In this document: positions 7,079 to 15,128 of the stretch, piece after piece
Numbering within the stretch: the stretch's first letter is position 1
Layout: each line of letters opens with the position of its first letter
DNA from: SIG607 sp045592625
Lineage (GTDB): Bacteria > Bacillota > Clostridia > Oscillospirales > Acutalibacteraceae
Assembly: GCA_045592625.1 (NCBI GenBank)
Contig: JAZNVC010000012.1
Coordinates: 9,110-73,109, forward strand
Length of the DNA stretch: 64,000 nt
Reading direction: 5' to 3'
Translations under genes and position numbers: made by a program
Notes under the pieces: model-generated
Told to the model about the DNA's origin: nothing
The model's database searches: none
The model's input: only the letters and a program-made list of their open reading frames with translations

Positions 7079-9007
7079 ATGGGACTTACCATAGCACAAA
7101 AAATTATTAAAGAACATTTAAGAAGCGGTGATATGACCGTAGGCAGTGAGATATCGCTTAAAATAGACCAGACCCTCACCCAAGATGCAACCGGAACAAT
7201 GGCTTATCTTGAATTTGAAACTATGGGAATCGAAAGGGTAAAAACCGAAAAAAGTGTTGCTTATATTGACCATAACACCCTTCAGTCAGGATTCGAAAAT
7301 GCAGATGACCACCGTTATATTCAGTCGGTAGCAAAAAAACACGGCATATATTTTTCCCGTCCCGGTAACGGTATCTGTCATCAGGTTCATTTAGAGCGTT
7401 TCGGAAAACCTGGTAAAACCCTTATCGGTTCTGACAGCCATACTCCTACAGGAGGCGGTATCGGGATGCTTTCATTTGGTGCTGGCGGTCTTGACGTTGC
7501 CGTTGCAATGGGCGGCGGTGCGTATTTTATTACTATGCCTAAAATGTATAAGGTTAACCTTACGGGAAAACTTAACCCTTATGTTACTGCAAAGGATGTA
7601 AGTCTTGAAATTTTACGTATTTTATCGGTTAAGGGCGGCGTGGGTGCTATTATCGAATGGGGAGGCGAGGGGGTTAAAACTCTTTCTGTTCCCGAACGTG
7701 CTACCATTACAAATATGGGAACAGAGCTGGGTGCTACAACCTCCATTTTCCCATCTGACGAAATTACAAGAGAGTTCTTAAAAAAGCAGGGCAGAGAAGA
7801 AGATTATATTCCTCTTTCCAGTGATGAAGATGCCGTTTACGACAGAATAATTGATATAAATATGAGTGAACTCCAGCCTCTTATTGCTTGTCCTCACAGC
7901 CCTGACAACATTGTTACCGTATCTTCCCTCAAGGGCACAAAGGTTGACCAAGTGTGTATTGGTTCTTGTACTAATTCTTCACTTTTTGATATGTTAAAGG
8001 TTGCCGCTATGCTCAAGGGTAAGACCATAAAGGAAAGTGTTAGCCTTTCGGTTTCGCCCGGAAGTAAGCAGGTTCTTACCATGCTTTCCGATTGCGGTGC
8101 TCTGTCAGATATAATCGCTGCAGGGGCAAGAGTGCTTGAATGTGCCTGCGGTCCTTGTATCGGTATGGGCTTTTCTCCCAATTCTGCTGGTGTTTCCCTT
8201 CGTACCTTTAACCGTAACTTTGAGGGCAGAAGCGGTACTGCAGACGGTAAGGTTTATCTTGTTTCTCCTGAAACTGCTGTTGCGGCAGCTCTTACGGGTG
8301 AAATTACCGACCCAAGACTTATGGGCGAAAAAATCGAGGTTAATATGCCTGAAAGCTTCCTTATAAACGATAGTGCGGTTATTGAACCGGCACCCGTAGA
8401 CGAGGCAAAGGATTTAGAGGTACTCAGAGGACCCAATATCAAAAAGTTCCCTGATGCACGTCCTCAAAATGACAGCCTTACTGCAGAGCTTGTTTTAAAG
8501 GTTGGCGACAATATTACCACTGACCATATTATGCCTGCAGGTGCAAAAATACTTCCTTATCGTTCAAATATTCCATATCTTAGCAAATTCTGTTTTGGTG
8601 TTTGTGATGACACCTTCCCTGACAGAGCAATTAAAGCAGGAGAAAGTTTTATTTTGGGTGGTTCTAACTACGGTCAAGGCTCATCCCGTGAGCACGCAGC
8701 TCTTGTTCCTATGTATTTAGGGGTCAGAGTTGTAATGGCAAAAAGTTTTGCAAGAATTCATATTGCAAATCTAATTAATGCTGGAATAATGCCCGTTACC
8801 CTTAAAAATCCTGAGGATTATGAAAAACTCAGTCAGGGTGATTCTTTAAGCCTTTCAAATATTTTTGAAGGTATGGATAAGGGCGAAATGACCCTTAAAA
8901 ATAACAGCACAGGAGAAGAAATATTGCTTTCTTGTTCCTTTACTGAAAGACAAAAGGCCATTTTAAAGGCAGGCGGACTATTAGCCTATGTTGCAAAAGA
9001 GTCTTAA
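7079..9007 (+). CDS. acn: Aconitate hydratase
   Basis: Isomerises citrate to isocitrate through a [4Fe-4S] cluster. The 642-residue protein is of the shorter clostridial/mitochondrial-like type. The cluster ligands appear in CIGSCTNSS (about 300) and CACGPCIG (about 359). The C-terminal swivel domain has NYGQGSSREHAAL and a substrate-binding SFARIHIANLIN segment. Its ATG is one base past the gntR TGA, so the two are translationally linked. With the upstream Re-citrate synthase it makes the first two steps of the oxidative half-cycle to 2-oxoglutarate and glutamate; no isocitrate dehydrogenase is in this window. Confidence 0.95.
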   Translation: MGLTIAQKIIKEHLRSGDMTVGSEISLKIDQTLTQDATGTMAYLEFETMGIERVKTEKSVAYIDHNTLQSGFENADDHRYIQSVAKKHGIYFSRPGNGICHQVHLERFGKPGKTLIGSDSHTPTGGGIGMLSFGAGGLDVAVAMGGGAYFITMPKMYKVNLTGKLNPYVTAKDVSLEILRILSVKGGVGAIIEWGGEGVKTLSVPERATITNMGTELGATTSIFPSDEITREFLKKQGREEDYIPLSSDEDAVYDRIIDINMSELQPLIACPHSPDNIVTVSSLKGTKVDQVCIGSCTNSSLFDMLKVAAMLKGKTIKESVSLSVSPGSKQVLTMLSDCGALSDIIAAGARVLECACGPCIGMGFSPNSAGVSLRTFNRNFEGRSGTADGKVYLVSPETAVAAALTGEITDPRLMGEKIEVNMPESFLINDSAVIEPAPVDEAKDLEVLRGPNIKKFPDARPQNDSLTAELVLKVGDNITTDHIMPAGAKILPYRSNIPYLSKFCFGVCDDTFPDRAIKAGESFILGGSNYGQGSSREHAALVPMYLGVRVVMAKSFARIHIANLINAGIMPVTLKNPEDYEKLSQGDSLSLSNIFEGMDKGEMTLKNNSTGEEILLSCSFTERQKAILKAGGLLAYVAKES

Positions 9008-9023
9008 TTTTGCGAAAAAATCA

Positions 9024-9065
9024 AATATCCCACACAGAAAATATTTCGGTGTGGGATATTTTTTG
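9024..9065 (+). terminator. Terminator of the citrate synthase-aconitase operon
   Basis: A 12-bp stem (9024-9035 / 9049-9060, core ATCCCACAC) is followed by a T run to 9065. Confidence 0.85.
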
Positions 9066-9151
9066 TAAATTTCATTGACTTATTTATTATTTGATAATAG
9101 AATATAATAGGTAGTGAATATTATTCATAAGAATAAATAGAAGGTGTTTTT

Positions 9152-10732
9152 GTGAAAAAGGCAATAAGTATAGTTGTTTGTGTGGCTATTTTAGCTTCTT
9201 TGTTTTCTTTTACGGTTTCGGCGGCAACCCCGTCTTCAAATCAAAAGAAGTGTGAAGAAGAAATTATAAATGCTTTATGGAATATGAAGGCTAGTCTGGA
9301 CGTATCGAAGTATAATTTTAAATGCACATTGTCGGGCGGTTATGTCTATTGTGATGAAATTGATGATATAATGAGAAAAATTTATTATCATTATCCCGAA
9401 ATCAATTATTATGCAAATACATCGCTTATGTACAACTACAGTAACGGTAAAGTAAAAAAAATTACATTCAGTTATAAAATGACCAAAACCGAAATGCAAG
9501 AAAAACGCAAGTATTTAAGTTATATGGCTACATATATGTACCAAAGGATAAATCCGTCTTGGAGTGACATGCAAAAAGCCCTTTATATTCACGATTTTAT
9601 TGTGGCAAATTACTGTTATGATAACAGATGGTACACCGACCCAGGTGAAGAAATTCACGGAATGCTTGAGATGTTTGAAAACGGTACAGGTGTATGTCAG
9701 GCATATGCCTATGCAATGATTTTCTTTTTGCGACAGGTAGATATTAATAGTTATATGGCAATAAGCAATGAAGATAATCACGGCTGGAATGTAGTTGAGA
9801 TTGACGGCAACTGGTATCATATTGATGCTACTCATGATGACCCTGTTTATAATCAAAATCAACGGTACGACAGTTTCGGCACGGTAAAGCATAGTAAATT
9901 TTTGCTGTCGGATATTGAAATCAACGACGGATATCACGATAATTGGTACATTCCTTTTAAAATAGACGAAGGTAGTATTTACTGCGGTAAATATTACGGT
10001 CCTGCATTATATAAAGAAGCACTTTCTTCGGTAGTGCCGATGGATGACGGTTATTGGTATTATATTGATTATGACAGTCAAAACGGCGGACTTAAAAAGA
10101 CCAAAGATTTTTATTCCAGCCAACTTGTCAGCAAAATGGATAACGTTTGGGATATAAACGGCAACGGCTATGGATATACATCCTATTATACAGGACTTTT
10201 TGAATATAACGGCAATCTTTTCTTTACAGATGAAATAAATCTTTATACTTATGACCTTGAAGATAATAAAACAGTAACGGTATTTGGACTTACCGAGGAT
10301 GCTCAAAAGAATTACGGCAGATTTTTCGGTTTTCAAATGATAGATAAAAAATGTTATTTTATTGTTACAAAAAATGTTTATTTCAATGATGTTCAGGTTT
10401 TAGCACTGGATGTATGTGAAAAGGGTCACGCCATAGAAAAATGGATGACATATGAAGAAGCAACTATGTTTAAAACTGGACACAAGGTACTTTATTGCGA
10501 TATTTGTTTAGAAATTTTAGATGAATATGAAATACCTAAACTGCCTATTCCGTACGGAGCAGGTGATGTTAACGGAGACAGTCTGGTAAACTCAGCCGAT
10601 TTGGCGGTGTTAAAGTTTTATCTTGCGGGTATTAAAAGTGTGGCAGTAGCAAACGGTGCTGATTTTGATCAAAATAATAAGGTCGATGCCCTTGACCTTG
10701 CACTTTTAAAACTGTATCTTGCATATTGCTGA
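9152..10732 (+). CDS. Secreted transglutaminase-like protein with C-terminal dockerin
   Basis: GTG start with AGGTG upstream. Residues 1-25 are a signal peptide (MKKAISIVVCVAILASL...SAA). A transglutaminase/papain-like core has Cys182 (TGVCQAYA), His210 (NHGWNVVEI) and Asp225 (YHIDATHDD), a complete triad. Aromatic-rich repeats at about 270-430 resemble DUF5050/beta-propeller-like units. The last ~56 residues are a type I dockerin with two calcium loops (DVNGDSLVNSADL and DFDQNNKVDALDL). It is probably secreted and docked on a cohesin scaffold, where it could act as a peptidase or crosslinker; the activity is not established. The next gene is a paralogue. Confidence 0.85.
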   Translation: MKKAISIVVCVAILASLFSFTVSAATPSSNQKKCEEEIINALWNMKASLDVSKYNFKCTLSGGYVYCDEIDDIMRKIYYHYPEINYYANTSLMYNYSNGKVKKITFSYKMTKTEMQEKRKYLSYMATYMYQRINPSWSDMQKALYIHDFIVANYCYDNRWYTDPGEEIHGMLEMFENGTGVCQAYAYAMIFFLRQVDINSYMAISNEDNHGWNVVEIDGNWYHIDATHDDPVYNQNQRYDSFGTVKHSKFLLSDIEINDGYHDNWYIPFKIDEGSIYCGKYYGPALYKEALSSVVPMDDGYWYYIDYDSQNGGLKKTKDFYSSQLVSKMDNVWDINGNGYGYTSYYTGLFEYNGNLFFTDEINLYTYDLEDNKTVTVFGLTEDAQKNYGRFFGFQMIDKKCYFIVTKNVYFNDVQVLALDVCEKGHAIEKWMTYEEATMFKTGHKVLYCDICLEILDEYEIPKLPIPYGAGDVNGDSLVNSADLAVLKFYLAGIKSVAVANGADFDQNNKVDALDLALLKLYLAYC

Positions 10733-10751
10733 TTAAAGGAGAAGTAAAAAA

Positions 10752-12308
10752 ATGAAAAAACTTTTATCAATAGCTTTAAGTGTCATTATTTTTATATGTG
10801 CATTTGCACTACCTACTTTTGCACAAGAAAACGAACTTACCTATGAAGAGCGTATTTATAGTGCTATTAGCAATATGGAGACACAGATTGATTTAAGTGA
10901 GTATAAAGTAAAAGTAGATGATGCTTTTACTTACTTGCAGTATCTTGTTTATCAGCACCCCGAACTGTATTATTGGGATATATTATACGAAGAATGCAGA
11001 CAAAATGATAAAGAAGAACTTGTAAAACTTGCCTTTACTTATGACAGAACTAAAGACCAGATGCTTATTGAGCGTATGTTTATAGAAAATCAAACCAATA
11101 AGGTTATAGAGAAAATAGATGAAAACTGGTCTGATGCCGAGAAAGCACTTTATGTTCACGATTGGCTTAGCGTTAACTTTATGTACGACTATGACCTTTT
11201 TGAAGAACCGGGCACTGAAAATCATGACATATTAAACTTTTTGAAAGAAAAAAGAGGCGTTTGTGAAAGTTACGCTAATACTTATATGTATATTCTCCGC
11301 CGTATAGGTATAAACAGCTATTTAGTAGTTAGCGAGGAAGATGCTCACGGCTGGAATGTGGTTCAGATTGACGGTAAATGGTATCATGTTGACGTTACCA
11401 ACGACGACCCGATTTTAAGCGTTGAAGGTCAGCCTCCCTATCACTATGATTACATAGGTGAGGTTGAACATAAAAAATTCTTGCTTTCGGACAGCGAAAT
11501 TATTGCAGATGATAGTCACGACAATTTTTTCATTCCCGGCGTTGAGGGAATTGTTTGTGAAAGTTATACCGGTAACGATTCTTGGAGAACGGCAACCACC
11601 GCTGTTCATAAAATAGGTGAATATTGGTATTATCTTGACAACAGCAAAGATGCAGGCGGGCTTATGCGTACAAAGGACTTTAAAAATGCCGAAAGAATTA
11701 TGGAAATCGGACGTTACGTTGAGTCTTGGGGATTTTATGGTTGGGTTCGAGATGACGGAAGAATTCAGGGCAATTATTATGCAGGACTTTTCGAATATAA
11801 CGGACATCTTTTCTTTAACACCGAAAAAGAAATTTATGTTTATGACAGCCATCACAATGTATTTAAAACCGTTCCTATCGACAGACCGGCAGGAAAATAC
11901 TATTATGGTCTTAATATGGATGGCAAAACTATTACATATTTGGCCAGTGCCGATGACCTTTTGCATAACGTAGTGGAAGGCGAATATGTTTTAGGCGTTG
12001 ATATTAAACACCTTTATACCGATTGGGAAATAATTAAAAATCCTACCGAGACGGAAGACGGGGCAAAGGTTAAATTCTGTTATTACTGTGCTGATATAGT
12101 AGAGCGCCAGACAATTCCCTCGCTTGGCAGTGTTGTTTTAGGAGACGCTAACGGGGATAGAAATGTAAATGCTGCCGATCTCGCTACTTTGAAGTTGCAT
12201 CTTGCCGGTATCAATAAAGATATAGGGTTAGGTGCAGATATGGATATGAACGGTATTGTTAATGCTAGCGATTTGGCAAGTCTTAAACTTAAACTCGCCG
12301 GTCTATAA
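10752..12308 (+). CDS. Secreted transglutaminase-like protein with C-terminal dockerin (paralogue)
   Basis: 518 residues, 19 bases after its paralogue and starting with AAAGGAG-AAGTAAAAAA-ATG. The signal peptide ends near ALPTFA. The catalytic triad is Cys171 (RGVCESYA), His199 (AHGWNVVQI) and Asp214 (YHVDVTNDD). The middle region repeats YWYYLD, GGLMRTKDF, YYAGLFEYNGHLFF, matching the first protein unit for unit. The dockerin holds DANGDRNVNAADL and DMDMNGIVNASDL. The pair arose by tandem duplication and has since diverged in the loop around the active site. Both would be delivered to a cell-surface cohesin; no cohesin gene is in view. Confidence 0.85.
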   Translation: MKKLLSIALSVIIFICAFALPTFAQENELTYEERIYSAISNMETQIDLSEYKVKVDDAFTYLQYLVYQHPELYYWDILYEECRQNDKEELVKLAFTYDRTKDQMLIERMFIENQTNKVIEKIDENWSDAEKALYVHDWLSVNFMYDYDLFEEPGTENHDILNFLKEKRGVCESYANTYMYILRRIGINSYLVVSEEDAHGWNVVQIDGKWYHVDVTNDDPILSVEGQPPYHYDYIGEVEHKKFLLSDSEIIADDSHDNFFIPGVEGIVCESYTGNDSWRTATTAVHKIGEYWYYLDNSKDAGGLMRTKDFKNAERIMEIGRYVESWGFYGWVRDDGRIQGNYYAGLFEYNGHLFFNTEKEIYVYDSHHNVFKTVPIDRPAGKYYYGLNMDGKTITYLASADDLLHNVVEGEYVLGVDIKHLYTDWEIIKNPTETEDGAKVKFCYYCADIVERQTIPSLGSVVLGDANGDRNVNAADLATLKLHLAGINKDIGLGADMDMNGIVNASDLASLKLKLAGL

Positions 12309-12316
12309 TGATAAAT

Positions 12317-12340
12317 AACGGGACAGATAACTGTCCCGTT
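12317..12340 (+). terminator. Hairpin after the dockerin pair, probable terminator
   Basis: A 10-bp perfect stem ACGGGACAG/CTGTCCCGT with a 4-nt loop lies 8 bases after the stop. The T tract is poor, so termination strength is uncertain. Confidence 0.6.
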
Positions 12341-12356
12341 TAATATTTAAATAAAA

Positions 12357-12392
12357 AGAAAAAGAAAAAGAGCAATCCCTAAGGATTGCTCT
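12357..12392 (-). terminator. Terminator of rpmB
   Basis: A 10-bp stem (12369-12378 / 12383-12392, AGAGCAATCC) is followed on the minus strand by a T-rich tract (CTTTTTCTTTTTC). Confidence 0.8.
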
Positions 12393-12420
12393 AAATTCTA
12401 ATCTTTAAGAATTAACTTTC

Positions 12421-12609
12421 TTAGATTGCGCGTGTAACCTTTCCGGAACGCAAGCAACGGGTGCAAGCGTAAATACGACGCGGAGAACCATCAACGATAG
12501 CTTTTACTCTCTTAACGTTGGGCTTCCAGGTACGGTTGGTACGTCTGTGAGAGTGGGAAACTTTAATACCGAAAGTAATTTCTTTGCTACAGATATCACA
12601 TTTAGCCAT
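12421..12609 (-). CDS. rpmB: 50S ribosomal protein L28
   Basis: The protein has 62 residues and is of the zinc-binding (C+) form: CDIC near the N-terminus and CTRC at about 49-52. It has the typical SHSHRRTNRTWKPN core and ends SGKVTRAI. GGAGGTGCTTAACGC precedes the ATG. It is monocistronic, as is usual for clostridial rpmB. Confidence 0.97.
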   Translation of the reverse strand: MAKCDICSKEITFGIKVSHSHRRTNRTWKPNVKRVKAIVDGSPRRIYACTRCLRSGKVTRAI

Positions 12610-12721
12610 GCGTTAAGCACCTCCTTCAGAATTTCGCTTTAGCGATTTTTACATTAGCAAAGGTTATTATAGCAGAAAGTTTTTGAAAAAGCAAGTGTTT
12701 TTTTATAAATATAATAAGTCA

Positions 12722-12750
12722 TTGAAATTTGGTCATCCTTGTGATATAAT
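12722..12750 (+). promoter_or_regulatory. Promoter of tRNA-Arg
   Basis: TTGAAA (12722-12727), 17-bp spacer, TATAAT (12745-12750), 16 bases before the mature tRNA 5' end. Confidence 0.8.
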
Positions 12751-12766
12751 TTTTAAACAAATATAT

Positions 12767-12843
12767 GCGTTTGTAGCTCAGCTGGATAGAGCACTGCCCT
12801 CCGACGGCAGGTGTCGGCGGTTCGAATCCGTTCAAGCGCACCA
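12767..12843 (+). tRNA. tRNA-Arg (anticodon CCG)
   Basis: A 77-nt cloverleaf with encoded CCA. Acceptor GCGTTTG pairs with CAAGCGC (one G-T). The D loop is AGCTCAGCTGGATAGAGC. The anticodon stem CTGCC/GGCAG encloses CTCCGAC, giving CCG for the rare codon CGG. The T loop is GGTTCGAATCC. Confidence 0.95.
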
Positions 12844-12847
12844 AAAA

Positions 12848-12877
12848 ACTCTCGTTCTTTTGAACGAGAGTTTTTTT
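12848..12877 (+). terminator. Terminator of tRNA-Arg
   Basis: A 10-bp stem ACTCTCGTTC/GAACGAGAGT with TTTT loop is followed by seven T. Confidence 0.9.
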
Positions 12878-12879
12878 AT

Positions 12880-12980
12880 CCAAGCCGATAGGCTTGGCAT
12901 ATCATCACGACGCAGTCGTATATATCATCAAGAGCGGCAAGAGCGCCCTTGTATATCATCACACCTTTAGGTGTGCATCA
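12880..12980. repeat. Array of four short hairpins separated by TATATCATCA
   Basis: Four different palindromes stand in a row: CCAAGCC-gata-GGCTTGG (12880-12897), CGAC-gca-GTCG (12908-12918), CAAGAGCG...CGCCCTTG (12929-12951, one mismatch) and CACACCT-tt-AGGTGTG (12960-12975). They are joined by an almost constant linker, (TA)TATCATCA. The stems differ while the linker is conserved, so this is an intergenic repeat family rather than a terminator. It probably recurs elsewhere in the genome (inference). It occupies most of the 194-base gap between tRNA-Arg and the Nudix gene. Confidence 0.75.
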
Positions 12981-13037
12981 AAAACCTTTCGCAATGATGA
13001 TATGCAATACCTACTTAATTAATTCTTTGCGGGTTGT

Positions 13038-13601
13038 TTAGAAAATGACTTGTTCTTGAAAATTTCCGCTGTCTTTTAATAGTTTTATTTTTAGTATGGC
13101 TGCTTGAGTTTTTGCGTCTTTTATTTCGCCGTCCATTATCATTTTTACCGCCTTTTCAAGAGGTACTTTTTCCACCTCTAAAAATTCATCTTCATCGGGA
13201 TTAACCTGGCCAAAATCAAGTCCTTTTGCTCCGTACATCCATATTATTTCTCCGCAATATCCGGGAGAAGGGTAAAGCTTTCCCAATTCAATATATTCTT
13301 TGGCAGTAGCCCCCGTTTCTTCTTTTAACTCTCTTTTTCCCGTTTCAAAGGGGTCTTCACCAATATCCTTTTTTCCGGCAGGGATTTCTAAAACCACTTC
13401 GCCGTATGGGTAACGGAATTGTCGCACCATTAAAATTTCGTCATTATCGGTTAAAGGCACCACACATACTCCGCCGGGGTGGGTGATATATTCTCTTCCT
13501 GCCTGATTTCCGTCAGGAAGGAGAACAACATCCTTTTTAACGGTTATTATTCTGCCTTTAAATACCGTTTCACTTTTAAGAGTTTTTTCTGTTAAATTCA
13601 T
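13038..13601 (-). CDS. Nudix hydrolase, ADP-ribose pyrophosphatase type
   Basis: The 187-residue protein has an intact Nudix box: G-KKDIG-E-DPFETGK-RELKEETG at about 77-99. The ADP-ribose-type downstream segment LYPSPGYCGEIIW follows at about 108-120. These enzymes split ADP-ribose to AMP and ribose-5-phosphate. The second of two in-frame Met codons is chosen, as it sits 8 bases from GAGGT while the first (13607) is only 2 bases away. It is monocistronic, facing fprA divergently. Confidence 0.88.
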   Translation of the reverse strand: MNLTEKTLKSETVFKGRIITVKKDVVLLPDGNQAGREYITHPGGVCVVPLTDNDEILMVRQFRYPYGEVVLEIPAGKKDIGEDPFETGKRELKEETGATAKEYIELGKLYPSPGYCGEIIWMYGAKGLDFGQVNPDEDEFLEVEKVPLEKAVKMIMDGEIKDAKTQAAILKIKLLKDSGNFQEQVIF

Positions 13602-13736
13602 ATACATCTACCTCGTAATTTTTATAATTTAAATATACCATAACAGGCAAGTAATAATCAAGAATAATTAAAAATGTCTTTATTTATTAACAAATTCGTG
13701 ATATAATTGCCATATGAATTTATTAGGAGAAAAATT

Positions 13737-14885
13737 ATGATTATAAAAGATAATATTTTTTATGTTGGCGTAAATGACAGAGAAATCGATTTGTTTGAAG
13801 GACAGTATGATGTTCCAAACGGAATGGCATATAATTCATATGTTTTGAAAGATGAAAAAATTGCCGTTATGGACTCTGTTGACGGCAGATTTGGGGAAGA
13901 TTGGATTAAAAATATAAAGGAAGTTCTTGGTGATAAAACACCCGATTATATAGTTATTCAGCATATGGAACCCGACCATTCTTCCAGCCTTATGCTTTTT
14001 GCCGAAACCTTTAAGAAGGCAATAATTGTTTCGTCAGGCAAAGCCTTTGCGATGATGAAGAATTTTTACGGCAATGAATTTTCAGATAGAAGAATAGTTG
14101 TAAAAGAAGGGGACACCCTAAATCTTGGAAGGCTTAATCTTAACTTTGTTTCTGCCCCTATGGTGCATTGGCCTGAAGTTATTATGACCTATGAAAGCAC
14201 AACTAAAACGCTTTTCTCTGCTGATGGTTTCGGTAAATTCGGTGCTCTCGATACAAAAGAAGACTGGGCTTGCGAAGCAAGAAGATATTATTTCGGCATT
14301 GTAGGTAAATACGGTATGCAAGTGCAAAACTTGCTTAAAAAAGTTGCAAATACAAATATTGAAACCATATGTCCCTTGCATGGACCTATTCTTAGTCAAA
14401 ATCTGGGCTATTATCTTAATCTTTATGATATTTGGTCTTCTTACGGGGTTGAGAGCGATGGAGTAGTTATTGCATACACTTCTGTTTATGGTAATACTAA
14501 AAAAGCGGTGGAACTTTTAGCAAAAGAACTTAAAGATAGCGGATGTGAAAAGGTAGTGGTTAACGACCTTGCAAGATGCGATATGGCAGAGGCGGTTGAA
14601 GATGCTTTCCGCTATGGTAAAATAGTTCTTGCCACCACCACCTATAATAACGATATTTTCCCCTTTATGAAGGAGTTTATAAATCATCTTACCGAGCGTA
14701 ATTTCCAAAATAAAACTATTGGCTTTATTGAAAACGGAAGCTGGGCACCGGCAGCAGCCAAAATTATGAAGGATATGCTAAGCGACTGTAAAAATATTAA
14801 ACTTTGTGAAAACGAGGTTAAAATTTTATCTTCGGTTAATGATGAAAATATAATGCAAATAAAAGCTCTTGCAAAAGAACTTTAA
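13737..14885 (+). CDS. fprA: Flavodiiron protein FprA (A-type flavoprotein, O2/NO reductase)
   Basis: The chosen start (13737) has AGGAG 6 bases upstream; the frame above it overlaps a TATAAT. The protein has 382 residues. The metallo-beta-lactamase-like domain carries diiron ligands HMEPDH at about 79-84, MVHWPE, SADGFG and PLHGP. A flavodoxin domain with YTSVYGNTKKAVE follows at about 250. It reduces O2 to water or NO to N2O with electrons from rubredoxin, and its rubredoxin partner is encoded directly after it. This is a cytoplasmic oxidative or nitrosative stress defence in strict anaerobes. Confidence 0.95.
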   Translation: MIIKDNIFYVGVNDREIDLFEGQYDVPNGMAYNSYVLKDEKIAVMDSVDGRFGEDWIKNIKEVLGDKTPDYIVIQHMEPDHSSSLMLFAETFKKAIIVSSGKAFAMMKNFYGNEFSDRRIVVKEGDTLNLGRLNLNFVSAPMVHWPEVIMTYESTTKTLFSADGFGKFGALDTKEDWACEARRYYFGIVGKYGMQVQNLLKKVANTNIETICPLHGPILSQNLGYYLNLYDIWSSYGVESDGVVIAYTSVYGNTKKAVELLAKELKDSGCEKVVVNDLARCDMAEAVEDAFRYGKIVLATTTYNNDIFPFMKEFINHLTERNFQNKTIGFIENGSWAPAAAKIMKDMLSDCKNIKLCENEVKILSSVNDENIMQIKALAKEL

Positions 14886-14911
14886 TATTATTTTAAAAGG
14901 AGTTATTTTTT

Positions 14912-15070
14912 ATGAAATACGTTTGTGATGTTTGCGGTTGGACCTATGACGAGGAAAAGGGCGATGCCGATTTAGGCATTGAACCAGGCACTAAATTTGA
15001 GGATTTGCCTGAAGATTTTACCTGTCCTCTTTGCGGTGTTGGCAAAGATATGTTCAGCCCCGAGGAATAA
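14912..15070 (+). CDS. Rubredoxin
   Basis: 52 residues with two knuckles, CDVCGW (5-10) and CPLCGVGK (38-45), the classic Fe(Cys)4 site, plus the conserved YDEEKGD and PGTKFEDLPEDF stretches. ATG follows AAAGGAGTTATTTTTT. It lies 26 bases after fprA in the same transcript and is the likely direct electron donor to FprA. Confidence 0.97.
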   Translation: MKYVCDVCGWTYDEEKGDADLGIEPGTKFEDLPEDFTCPLCGVGKDMFSPEE

Positions 15071-15085
15071 TCGATTAAAAACTAA

Positions 15086-15120
15086 AAGCACCCCAAAAGT
15101 CAGATACTTTTGGGGTGCTT
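15086..15120. terminator. Bidirectional terminator between rubredoxin and phosphoesterase genes
   Basis: A 15-bp perfect stem (15086-15100 / 15106-15120, AAGCACCCCAAAAGT) with T-rich flanks on both strands lies between two convergent genes. Confidence 0.85.
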
Positions 15121-15128
15121 ATTATTTC

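Noticed and set aside
12683..12970. 95-residue plus-strand open frame
   Set aside because: It runs through the tRNA-Arg gene, its terminator and the hairpin array.
12880..12980. CRISPR array
   Set aside because: The repeated unit is only ~10 bases, spacers are palindromes of uneven length, and there are no cas genes.
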